This document shows, in pieces, positions 28,257-38,081 of a DNA stretch of 64,000 bases. Source of the DNA: Bathymodiolus brooksi (lineage: Eukaryota > Mollusca > Bivalvia > Mytilida > Modiolidae); the NCBI GenBank assembly GCA_963680875.1, contig OY804579.1, forward strand, positions 35,883,804 to 35,947,803, written 5' to 3'. A program made the position numbers and the translations under genes. The number at the start of each line of letters is the position of its first letter. The first letter of the stretch is position 1. The notes beneath the pieces are model-generated. The model did no database searches, was not told the DNA's origin, and saw only the letters and a list, made by a program, of their open reading frames with translations.

Positions 28257-29280
28257 AGTGCCTGAAATGGACGGTCGCCCAGTCGCCAAATGTGACTAAT
28301 ATCTTAATCGGGCGACCGAAAGCTGCTCCAAATTAGGTAGTCACTGGCCCAACAAAAAACGTCTGGGCGATTGCCTAAAAGACTGTTAAAAATTGTTGTT
28401 TTACCGAAACCGGGACATAAACTGAAATTCAACGGAAGATTATAACTCTTCTGTTCTAGTCGAAAACTGTTTGCTACGAGCACAGCGATTGGTCCAAATA
28501 CATTTTTGTAGCCAATGAATACACAGCTAATGTAATTTACTGTTCTCCCCAATTATTTATTTTTATCGAGCCAATCAATACACATTTTCATGTAATACAC
28601 AAGTATTCACTAAATATTAGAAAAGAAACGTGTTTTTTTGGTTTCTTTATGATCTAATTATTAAAATTGTTAACTTTCACGGACGAAGTGGAAAGTTGTG
28701 AAGAGAATTCTGCCAACTTATAATGTTTGCGATTTGGTATCTTCCACGGTTCGGAAATTTATTCATTCAATCTGCTGCAAAATGTACATGTACGAATTTC
28801 ATTTTACAGAAATCGGAAACCTTTTTGTGTCAATCCTTAGGTAATCATTGAAAAACTTTTCCCCAACAATGGAGAGAAAATCGTTGACAGTAATGTCAAA
28901 CTACGGAAACGATCTGGCCTGTCACTTCTTTTAAACTTTTCATAGTTCATCTCAATATGTACACGGCTACATTTTAATGACAATTGGGAGTGTTTTCTTT
29001 TTTGGAACCAGAACTTTTGTTTACAAATTAAAAAATAACAGGAAAAGTTAACAGTTATATAACAGAAAATGACAGCACCGTTTGTTATTTCAACAAGTGA
29101 GATACTTGTTTGGAATGAATAACCAACTGAGAGGTTATTTTACTTTAAAATCACTTCTTCATAGTGGATTGAAACAAGTGATGTCACTCTTCATTTTGGG
29201 GCCACCATTATGCCATTTGGACCAGTGACTAATTTTTTACTGGCCCAAAAAAAATGTGCAGGCCCTCATTTCAGGCACTG
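28257..29280. mobile_element. 1.0-kb TIR element, CAGTGCCTGAAATG ends, 6-bp target duplication
   Basis: CAGTGCCTGAAATG at the left and CATTTCAGGCACTG at the right are a perfect 14-bp inverted repeat. CTTATG stands directly outside both ends, a 6-bp direct repeat. Inner sequence near the ends is also partly inverted (CAGTCGCC..., ACTGGCCCAA). No coding sequence is recognised. Superfamily unknown. Confidence 0.7.
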
Positions 29281-29752
29281 CTTATGTCTTAGTGTATGTT
29301 AATTTGTTGATTAAAGATGTCATAATCATAATTTATGTTAGTATTAATAATGACAGGATGCGATAATGTTTGTTAGACCAAACATTTACACAAATTGCTG
29401 ATAATTATTCTCTAGTTTTTGTAATTTTTATAGACAACTAAAAGACGGATCTCCTGTACTTGGCAATCACAATACTGGTATAAAAAATTATTCCAGTATT
29501 GAAATTTTTTTACAAAAAAAAATACAATACTGGTATAAAATCATATTCCAGTATTGTTAACAATACTTTTCGTAAATAAAAATATGCAATACCAGGATAT
29601 ATAATAATTGATAAAACAACATGTCATAATTTACATTTTATTTATTTTATAGATGATCATACATTTTTGTAGATGGCATCAAATTTTTAATAATCTTTGA
29701 TGAACAGCATGATTTATGAATAATAACATCACATTCACAATAAATATCACTT

Positions 29753-30829
29753 TTACACAGAATATTGTTCTGAAATATGTATGAGAATGTTTGTAAATGC
29801 ATTGTCACCTGTGGTACCCCATCTGTCTCTCCACATTCTTTCATCTAGGTAACTGGGTAGTGATGACACACCTTTCATCTCTTTAAACTTCTGTTTGGCT
29901 TTAGCCCAGTACGACTCGATTGCTTGAGTGTGTATGCCAGTTGCAGGGCACACGAAGTTGAGCGAATGATTAACTGTGCAATGGCTAAGCTGCAGTCGTG
30001 AGCTGATGTTATGGTACGCTTTCCACTGATTTGAATGGATGATTGTCCCTGGTTTTACAACACGTTGTATGAGCTTTCCACTGATCTGAATGGATGATTG
30101 TCCCTGGTTTTACAACACGTTGTATGAGCTTTCCACTGATCTGAATGGATGATTGTCCCTGGTTTTACAACACGTATGAGCTTTCCACTGATCTGAATGG
30201 ATGATTGTCCCTGGTTTTACAACACGTTATATAATAGGTAAAAGAGTTGCGGCATCTCCTTTGTCAACAGTTTCCATGTAGGTAATGGCAGGCTTGCTGG
30301 ATGTATCTGCTAAACCAAAAACCCACTGCTCTTTGCTGGCCCGTCGCCCTCTGTTGTATTTTGATTTGTGATTAAAAAGACTTTCATCAATTTGGACAAT
30401 CACACCTGGTCCACCTAATTCAACTGGAGTTGATAATAGTTTAGTGGAGCAGACATCTCTCAAGTATTGAAACAACTGTATTACGGTCTTCTCGCCAATC
30501 TGTACTTGTCTTTCTACGGAATTAACTTTTGTTCCTTGACTCCATATGTATGTGACGTATAACCATTTATCTAAGGTGATGCGAGACCTTTCGAAAAATG
30601 ATCCAGCACGAATGGTACGGCGTTTCGGACATCTTTGGTTGGCACAGCGCCATCCAAAACCATCTTTAGTGGATGTTGTCGGTCTGGTTGCCATTTCCAT
30701 TGAACTCTGGCATGTTGGACAATTGCACACATCTCCTAGTAGTTTGTGTTGTACATAGTAGTCAATAACTGCTGTTGGATCTTTGCTAAATATTACATTT
30801 GGTGCAATATCAGTGAAAAAGTTAGCCAT
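29753..30829 (-). pseudogene. Merlin transposase (IS1016/ISXO2-like DDE), broken by internal tandem duplication
   Basis: Start MANFFTDIAPNVIFSKDPTA (ATG at 30829). A zinc-ribbon-like part follows: CNCPTCQSS and WRCANQRCPKRRTIRAGSFF. The first catalytic motif is GPGVIVQIDESLFNHKSKY (Asp), with RGRRASKEQWVFGLAD after it. The frame then hits four tandem copies of the GTIIHSDQWKAY segment (30018-30232), which shift it. The last copy reads GTIIHSNQWKAY, with Asn where the catalytic Asp should be. Then follow the TVNHSLNFVCPATGIHTQ block, AIESYWAKAK (third acidic residue, Glu) and a C-terminus ending SEQYSV. Repeat-free length would be near 300 aa, usual for the family. Not functional as it stands. 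Confidence 0.88.
30018..30232. repeat. four tandem copies (55, 55, 52 bp) inside the transposase catalytic motif
   Basis: The unit begins GCTTTCCACTGATCTGAAT and ends CCTGGTTTTACAACACGT (plus strand), with copies starting at 30018, 30073, 30128 and 30180. The unit length is not a multiple of three, so it destroys the transposase frame. On the minus strand each copy encodes V-V-K-P-G-T-I-I-H-S-[D/N]-Q-W-K-A. Three copies have Asp and the outermost has Asn. Confidence 0.88.
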
Positions 30830-31312
30830 GATGACTTATCTGACTCATCTTTGATATTTGGAACCCTTTATATTTTAAAATTATAGCTTGTGTTGTTGTA
30901 ACCGAGTTAATACAGTTAAAGCAAGATCAAAGGTATTATTCCTTAAATACCAACTATTTGAAACATCAAAGGACATTAATTAATCCAATTAAAATGGCCC
31001 AATTAGGTTGTAATTAAAATTTTTATTATTTAACAATTATCATGATTATATTTATATTAGTAATAATCAACCATAAATAATTTTATGCGATTTTAAAATT
31101 ACATCCAAGCTTATTAACAAACGATCAAAGACATCCTTTGATTTATTGTTTAAATTATTTTTGAATGTTTATTTTACACTTACTTGTTAATTTTAGTGAG
31201 TATGATTTTTCTTGATGAAACAAGATCAAAGTGCTTAAACAAGCTGAAGTGAACAAATTCGGCCATAAATATCACCTCTAAACCATTGTCAATTCATTAT
31301 ACAATTGTAAAC

Positions 31313-31966
31313 ATGACTGGTATATCACCTTTATTCCCTGCTTTTCCAAAGCAGATGTCTATTTTAGATAGAGTTAACATCACTGTAGCAAGACACAAAA
31401 ATGACTATTTTAAAAACTGAACATCACAGCAACTTGATGACATAGACAATATCACCAGACCCATAGAACCAGTAACGCCAGAAATTTATTCTGAAAGAAT
31501 TAAGAAAAATGAGGTCAGCCGAAACAAGAAGTTGACTCACTGCATCAATATGGCAACATAAGAGAATGGACCAAACTGGGCAAAAGACTTTCTACAAGAA
31601 TTGTCGTCTGGGGCTATCAACTCTACAACTAAAGCCAAAGATCAAGCAACCATACTGTGGCGGGAAAATTCATCCAGCTACGACAGCAAAAGAGCCGTCC
31701 AAGTGCCATCACAGCAACCTACTGGACATGCTGTAAAACAGAAACGGCAAGATGACGAAACAGAGTACCAGTATCGGAAGAGATTACTTGCAAATACACA
31801 AGACAACAATGAGGATGACATCGCTGATGATCCAAATATAGAGACGGATATCTCAATCAAAAATTCTTTACACAATATTATGAGAATGACCAAACAACAA
31901 CTACAGCAAAATATCAGCAATTCTCAAGAAACTGTGGATGTCCTACTCCAACATACCGTTTTTTAA
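31313..31966 (+). pseudogene. second ORF of the Merlin element, function unknown
   Basis: One plus-strand frame runs from the ATG at 31313 (MTGISPLFPAFPKQMSILDR) to the TAA at 31964-31966, 217 codons, with only two interruptions: TGA at 31418 and TAA at 31559. The last 135 codons are fully open. The product is hydrophilic, Gln/Asn-rich and acidic near the middle (NNEDDIADDPNIETD), with a predicted helical, Gln-rich end. No family is recognised. It is divergent to the transposase, inside the same TIRs. Codon use resembles coding sequence rather than the AT-rich flanks. It may be an accessory protein or captured gene. Confidence 0.55.
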
Positions 31967-32339
31967 AACAAAACCATTGAAGATTTGAGAATTTGAACAT
32001 TTGAATAATTAACATTTTTATTGAAAACTTGCAAATATGTTATCCCAATACTTATATAATGAAATAGTGAATAGTGCTTAAATCAATAAAAAAAATAAGA
32101 TAATGTTTTTTTGTGATTTTTTTGCTTTTGAAAAAGTGTCAATTCATGTTGCCATTTCCTGTCCTACAATACACAATGACAACTTGACACATTGTTATCA
32201 ATTTATTCCAATATCGTATTCTAGTATTGTTAATATATACAATACTCCAAAAAATAACTAATTTAACAATACTAGAATACAATACTGGAATATTTTTGTA
32301 TACCAGTATTGTGCACAATACTAGTATACCAGTATTTAG

Positions 32340-33456
32340 TCCGAGATTCCTCTGTCGTTTAACGGCATTGATAATCTTGCTGTAGCCGTTCAACGACAGA
32401 GGGTGATACATACGGAAACCATCAAATTTGCCTCACAGCCGTAGTATCGGCACATTTCCACGTTTCGTGGCTATCGGATTTTATTTTCTATCATAAACCT
32501 TATATAAATCGCTTCACCAATCATTTTTCTATTCATTCATAACCATCTTACCCTCAGAAAGTGGTGTTACACTCCATTACAGCACGATTTTGCCTTAGAT
32601 CCTATTATTCCGCCATTTGACTTCCATTTTCGAATCTACACGTGATCTCGCGATACTAACTGAATGATGACAGCAACGCATTGCATGATGGGAGCTAATT
32701 AATGCAGCGTGCCAAATTATTTGGAGCATTATTTGCATACGTAAACAACATTCAAATCACATGGAAGACGATACATTTAAGCGTATTCTGCAGGACAAAC
32801 AGTCCATCTACAGATCAAAGAAGAGCAGAAGGAAATTATACAGAATGTGTTGGAAAGAAAAGATTCAATGGCAGAGTGTTACCAACGGGCTTCGGAAAGA
32901 GCATGCGTTACGTTCCCCCTTTTTGTTTTTGGACAAGGTACTACATTTTTTTTTCTTATGGTTATCTGTAATTCACTAAATTTGCTGTTAAAATCATTAC
33001 CAATCAATATAATCAACTGTATTAAATTTTATGTTAATTGTTCTGCCTTAATAGGCGCCTATGATTGGCAATAAAAATATTTGTTTGTTTGTTTATATGC
33101 AAATTATCTCCCGTGATACATTGCGGTAATCGTAGTTTTCTCATAGTCACGTGACAAATGTTTGAAAAATGGAAGACAAATGTCGAAATCATAGGTTCTA
33201 AGGCAAAATCGTGCTGTAATGGAGTGTAACACCACTTTCTGAGGGTAAGATGTTTATGAATGAATAGAAAAATGATTGGTGAAGCGATTTATATAAGGTT
33301 TATGATAGAAAATAAAATCCGATAGCCACGAAACGTGGAAATGTGCTGACCCAGAGTTGGAGAAGCAAATCCGCTGTTTTCCGTATGTATCACCCTCTGT
33401 CGTTGAACGGCTACAGCAAGATTATCAATGCCGTTAAACGACAGAGAATCTCGGAC
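32340..33456. mobile_element. long-inverted-repeat element nested in the Merlin end
   Basis: The arms are about 270 bp each: 32340-32615 pairs with 33185-33456. They start GTCCGAGATTC / GAATCTCGGAC, and contain TGTCGTTTAACGGCATTG, CACGAAACGTGGAAATGTGC (inverse at left) and GGAGTGTAACACCACTTTC. TA stands outside both ends, so a TA target duplication is possible but weak. The loop (32616-33184) has a helicase-like exon remnant. Superfamily not assigned. Confidence 0.7.
32790..32960 (+). pseudogene. RecQ/SF2-type helicase remnant with Walker A
   Basis: One plus-strand frame reads IKEEQKEIIQNVLERKDSMA and the next frame continues VLPTGFGKSMRY. Joined across a small frameshift at about 32875 these form the Q-motif/Walker A region of RecQ-like superfamily-2 helicases (E-Q-x-x-A/I-I ... 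L-P-T-G-x-G-K-S). The remaining sequence decays after about 32940 (FLFLDK-like). It lies in the loop of the long inverted repeat. Either a transposon-borne helicase or a captured host exon. Confidence 0.6.
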
Positions 33457-33582
33457 TAACCAGTATTGTGATCGCCAAGTACAGGAGATCCCTAAAAGAC
33501 CGAGTCGGACAAGTACTGGAAGTACTTTTTTTGGTTAGTTGTCCGAAGGGACAAGTTAAAATATATATTAATGTAGACCTGC

Positions 33583-34219
33583 CCAACAATTATGCCAATA
33601 ATTTTACGATAAAATTTGTAAACAAGTGCGAGTTAACCCTCCAAAACATTACCTTTGATTTTTTTATTTATTTGTTTTCTTCAATAAAAATTACTATAGT
33701 TGTTTTTTGGTTGGTAATTTTTATCAAGAGAAGTCTTTGTCTGTAGAAAAAACATAATTTGTTGACATTATTTATGTTGTTCACTTTTGTTTTCTGGCGG
33801 GACGGCGGGAAGTTTATTATTTTCAACAGGCAGTTTATTTACAGCCGCTTGTCGTATAAAAATATGTTCCTTTTGAATAGAATATATTACTTTTTGACCA
33901 CCTTTTTAATTGAAATTAATTTGAGATCTATCTAACTGCGCGATATGATGGTCTTCATTTGTTCGAAAACCTATCGACTCAAAATATTTTATGGCGGGAA
34001 AATATGGATCAGATTCTAACATGGCGTGCTACTTCGCTTTGAAAACAATAGAGGGCTCTAAATAGCACAGAACATCCTAAGCACATGCGCAGAAGGCATA
34101 TCTAATCGACAACGTATTTTGCATATTTGTACTTTATGTATGTTAAATTAAAAGAATAAAAATAATAAATATACAAACAAAATCAGATGAAACTAATTTT
34201 TGATTGTTATCAATTTCTA
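33583..34219. other. intergenic, nothing recognised
   Basis: AT-rich sequence between the nested transposon stack and the next repeats. No coding sequence or element was recognised. Confidence 0.5.
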
Positions 34220-34224
34220 TAGCT

Positions 34225-34345
34225 TTTCTGTACAGTGTAGCATTATATATTCTTGTAAATAATAGCGGGAGGTAATTGGAACAGCATCTGTAGCGTTATA
34301 TATTCTTGTAAATAATAGCGGGAGGTAATTGGAGCAGCGCCCAAA
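34225..34345. repeat. direct duplication (~60 bp) around AATAGCGGGAGGTAATTGG
   Basis: Two adjacent copies of TATATTCTTGTAAATAATAG followed by CGGGAGGTAATTGGA and CAGC, nearly identical, one after the other. Confidence 0.7.
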
Positions 34346-34411
34346 AAATAACCGCTGTCTAGGTACGCTTGAATGCATAAAATTACCGTAAATGCCCTGT
34401 TAGAATCGAAA

Positions 34412-34670
34412 TAATTCTCGGATGCCGGGCTCTATGCTTATTTTAACATGGGTAGGCATTATATTTGTCAAGATTTTACACCTAGCGAGGTAAGGTGTAA
34501 AATCTTGACAAATATAATGCCTACCCATGTTAAAATAAGCATAGAGCCCGGCATCCAAGAATCTATCAAGATTTTACACCTCGCTATCGCTCGGTGTAAA
34601 ATAATGACAAATATAATGCCTACCCATGTTAAAATAAGCATATAGCCCGGCATCCGAGAATTATTTCTTA
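34412..34670. repeat. palindromic foldback with a third copy
   Basis: The left arm (34412-34487) runs ATTCTCGGATGCCGGGCTCT ... AAGATTTTACACCT. The right arm is its near-perfect reverse complement, with a short loop around AGCGAGGTA at 34488. A third, slightly diverged copy of the right arm follows (34580-34670), preceded by CTCGCTATCGCTCGGTGTAA. The layout resembles the foldback at 61080. Confidence 0.75.
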
Positions 34671-34811
34671 TTAACACGAGGTCTCGCAAGTAAAAGCTTT
34701 TACAAATGCTATTTTAGCGTCGTATTTTTATCATTTTTGTATTTGTAATATTTAATAAGAAATACACAAATCTGGATTATAGGCATAGATTATAATACCA
34801 GAAAAAAAGGT

Positions 34812-34830
34812 GTGGGGGGGGGGGGGGGGC
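34812..34830 (+). repeat. G-run (about 17 G)
   Basis: TGTGG followed by an uninterrupted run of G before CAATTTTAATG. Such runs can fold into G-quadruplex DNA and are also prone to sequencing length error. Confidence 0.7.
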
Positions 34831-34899
34831 AATTTTAATGCCTGTTCTGAGAGTAATATATATTGCTCTCGGGCCTGTTCCAATGCTATATATCATGGT

Positions 34900-35760
34900 C
34901 TTTTCTGTGTTTCATTTCAAATATTTTATTAATAAATCAATAGGATTGGATAACAGGCTATGCCTATACAAATCCTCTCCAACAACAAGATGGAACAATT
35001 AGAACACAATTTACATAAGACATAGAGCAATCTACCCATCATGTATACATGCAATTCATCTTAGTTACCAAGCATAAACACATGTATATTAATAGCAGAA
35101 TCATACAAACAAAACAAAAAAGATTTTTTCCTTTCTTTTCTTTTTTTTGTGTTAATAGGTATGAAATAATATGTATATTAATAGCAGGATCTTTTTCCCC
35201 CCCTTTTTTTCACCTTTTTAATAGGTATGATATAATTTAGAATAGCCAAATTATGGCTTTATATTTAAGCTATTATTATTTATAATATTAATGATGACGA
35301 ATTGGCATAGCATGATGGATAGACTGAACTTACATTTAACACACAATATATACAACATGTAAACTGAAATTATGAAATCAAAATCACTAATTAAGTGAGG
35401 TCCACCATATCAATATGAATTAACTCTTTTTCAGTATATATATTTATGATTGAATAAAGGGAATTTGGGAGAGATGGAGGAAGAAGAGACAAATAAGTAA
35501 ATAAGGGGGAAATATCTAAACAAAATAGTGATTGAGATAGGCAAGTACAATTGGGTAAAGGGGGGATGGGGAAGGAAGACCTGAATAATTGAAAGATTTA
35601 CAGCTATTAATTAAGCTGAAAAATTTAAAGATTTCTGTGTTCAATTGTTTGAGGCGAGAGTTGTTCATTTGGTTCAAGTGATATTGGTGGCATTGTTGGC
35701 CATCACTGTTTAATCTTTCTTCACTCATATCATAATCCAAGGATTTATATGATAAATCCT
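34900..35760 (-). mobile_element. LINE 3' untranslated end (probable)
   Basis: On the minus strand the right terminus reads AGGCATAGCCTGTTATCC, AATCCTATTGATTTATTAAT and AAAATATTTGAAATGAAA, an AATAAA-bearing tail. The same tail occurs on the plus strand at 42437-42505 (GGCTATTGCCTGCTATCC). The GTTGGCCATCA segment near 35700 recurs at 48365. No reverse transcriptase is attached. Assignment to a LINE rests on the shared tail and my memory of bivalve LINE ends. Confidence 0.4.
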
Positions 35761-36355
35761 TGCATAATCGTAGCTAAAAATGAGGTGCAATTTGCTAATT
35801 TACCAAGGCACATCCAATGAAAGCTGAATATAAGCAGAGTATTGTGTATTATTAACGAATGTTGATTCCTGTATGACCGCAGTCATCTATTTATCGACAA
35901 CATTATAAATACAAGCTCAGTGGTTTGCAATGCTCAAAATACGACTCATTTAGAATTTAACTTTAGGATTTTCAAAATTTCTATCGAGGCAGTAAAGTTG
36001 GCTCGGTTACCTTGGTAACAATGACCATGTTTACTTATCACAGATGGCGACACCGGGACGTCTGCACTTTCCATATGATCTTATAGCAGATATATTTTCT
36101 AAATGCATGTACATTTTTTATGTTATTTTACTGAAATTGATACATTAAATCAGACGAATTTAAATGAAATAAAAAAATTAATGACAGCAATAAAATATTC
36201 GAGGCTCCTGGAAATATATTTCCTCTATGTGCAATATTTGTCAAAAAGTACAAATTTAGCTACAAAAAATAATGTTCAAAATGTTTACTATATTTATTAT
36301 TCTGTTCTTTTCTTTATATTTATATAAAGTTTAAAGTGTTGCATACTACAATCTA

Positions 36356-36511
36356 ATGACCATGAAAGCGAAATTACAAAACAGACAACAGAACAAGAGA
36401 TTTACATTGGTAGAACACGAACGACGCTTTAAGAGGACACGTGAACAGGTTCTCCAGTTGAAATATTCAAGAGGTGTCCTTCAGCAGAGATATAACAAGG
36501 CGAAACACTAA
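36356..36511 (+). CDS. small basic ORF, 51 aa, unknown
   Basis: MTMKAKLQNRQQNKRFTLVE continues to EQVLQLKYSRGVLQQRYNKA and a TAA. It is highly basic and Gln-rich with heptad-like leucines/valines, so a short coiled coil is conceivable. No family is recognised. Its codon use stands out from the AT-rich surroundings. It may be an exon or a remnant of an element. Not supported by splice sites. Confidence 0.25.
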   Translation: MTMKAKLQNRQQNKRFTLVEHERRFKRTREQVLQLKYSRGVLQQRYNKAKH

Positions 36512-36639
36512 ATTCGATCCTCGATGCGCACGATCTACGCTTTTACTTCTTCTACTTCTACCAATGGAAAAAGGTTATAAAAAAAACTACTTACAGATTC
36601 ATAAATTAGTATTTGATAGAAAAGACAGCAGCCTTGAAT

Positions 36640-36760
36640 GTTTCAACCCAGCCACTCGAAAAACTATGGGTCGTGGCAACCGGCTCCAGTCAGATATCGC
36701 ATGAGGAAAAACTATGGGTCGTGGCAACTGGCTCCAGTCAGATATCACACGAGGAAAAAA
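36640..36760. repeat. 47-bp direct duplication
   Basis: GAAAAACTATGGGTCGTGGC followed by AACYGGCTCCAGTCAGATAT and CRCAYGAG appears twice in a row with two or three differences. Confidence 0.75.
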
Positions 36761-36804
36761 TATTCTGGTCTTGGTTGAGTCTTACAATGATGGACAATGA
36801 ATGA

Positions 36805-37535
36805 CGATGGGTGCATCGTGATTGTGTCAATTGCGGCTTAAGCCTGTCTTGCTTAGTAATAGTAATACTGTAGTTACATTTTCGTTTGTTATTTTATACA
36901 TTATGACAAGTCGAGTATCTTTATGCCTGTCTTTAATTACTTTGATTGTATTTTTACAGGAGGACGTGAACTTCAAGACTATGCCAGTTCAAGTGTTGTG
37001 ACATGTCACCAACACTAGATGTGTTTCGCTGATTGTTGGTGACGAACATTGCAGGCAGTCCTGCGTTGGACCATTTTGCCTTTATTGTTGGGGTCCCAGG
37101 CAGAACAAGCATATGCAATGTATAACCTTGTTTCTTTACGGAGGTCAAAAGTTATGATGCTAAGGTTCCGATGTAAAAATCCAAACGTTTTATTGACATT
37201 CGTGGAGACGTTATTTACATGGATTGAAATTAGTATTAATCTTTTTAATGGTGATTTCTATTTTATTTTCAGTGAATTTTTTCAGTAAATATTTAAATAT
37301 AGGCTAGAAGACCCTACTGTAGTGTTAGAAAAAATAGAGTTATCTTTCTTTGTTCAGTTGAATTCTTAGGGAAATACCCTGCAGTTAATGACATGAATTT
37401 ATCATATGTGACAATACAGCTGAAATGAGTTTTTTTCCATAGAATAAGACATTTTATCCTCTTAAGAAACATTTCTGGAAAGTCTGATAACTTACTTAGC
37501 ATGCAGCTTTTATGGAAAAGAAATCAAAAATGTTT
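36805..37535. other. intergenic, nothing recognised
   Basis: Only short open frames without recognisable similarity. No repeat family was recognised. Confidence 0.45.
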
Positions 37536-37539
37536 CGAA

Positions 37540-38010
37540 CAATCAGAGACCAGGGCAGCCATATTTGATTTCAAATCATTCCAAAAAGGAACAACACTTT
37601 TTCAGAACTCCTAGGAGGAACATATATAGCCACTTTAGTGACTTGAAATGCAGAAGTTTTGGAAAGAAAAATATCTCAGCCGATCAGAGGCCAGTTTTCT
37701 GACTACACATGCAGTAGTTCTGCAGGAGTAGAAAATATCTCAGCTAATCAGAGGCCAGTCTGTTAACTACACATGTAGTAGTTCTGCAGGAGTAGAAAAT
37801 GTCTTAACCAATCATATTCCGAGACAGCCATCTTGGGTTTCTAATCACATAAAAATATGTAACTCTTCTTCAGGACCCCAAGAGGAACAACTGTAGAAAG
37901 CTTGGTCGCTGGGCATGCAGTGGTTCTGCAGAAGTTGAAAATGTCAAAATTTTAACGACATACTGACAGACACTTTTCGATAAGAAAAGCTCAGCTGAGC
38001 TACCTAGTAT
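37540..38010. repeat. bivalve-type dispersed repeat, four diverged units
   Basis: Units of about 90-100 bp each contain AATCAGAGGCCAGT, TGCAGTAGTTCTGCAGGAG and AGTTGAAAATGTC-like blocks. The end TAAGAAAAGCTCAGCTGAGC is related to the other elements with paired GAGC/GCTC ends. Confidence 0.45.
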
Positions 38011-38081
38011 GTATGGACCAAACAATTTATCTGAGTTTGAGATAATAAGGTTTGACTGTACATTTTCATCTACTTTGGGGC

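Larger units (their letters stand above)
29447..33491. mobile_element. Merlin-superfamily DNA transposon, 4,045 bp, 9-bp target duplication
   Basis: The ends are GGATCTCCTGTACTTGGC and GCCAAGTACAGGAGATCC (inverted). CTAAAAGAC occurs directly outside at 29438-29446 and 33492-33500, a perfect 9-bp target duplication. GG...CC termini with 8-9 bp duplications are the Merlin signature. Subterminal copies of AATACTGGTATA / TATTCCAGTATTG fill both ends. The element holds a minus-strand transposase, a plus-strand second ORF, and a nested long-inverted-repeat element (32340-33456) near its right end. Confidence 0.88.
27580..33582. mobile_element. outer element of a nested transposon stack (5-bp target duplication CCCAA)
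   Basis: The left end is CAGGCCTCGACATTAACG then TTTGTCCGA. The right end is TCCGAAGGGACAAG...AATGTAGACCTG, its diverged inverse. CCCAA lies directly outside each end. Removing the two inner insertions (28257-29280 and 29447-33500) leaves an element of only about 0.9 kb with no coding sequence. The 5-bp duplication and CAGG termini resemble hAT-type elements, but without a transposase that stays an inference. Confidence 0.55.
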
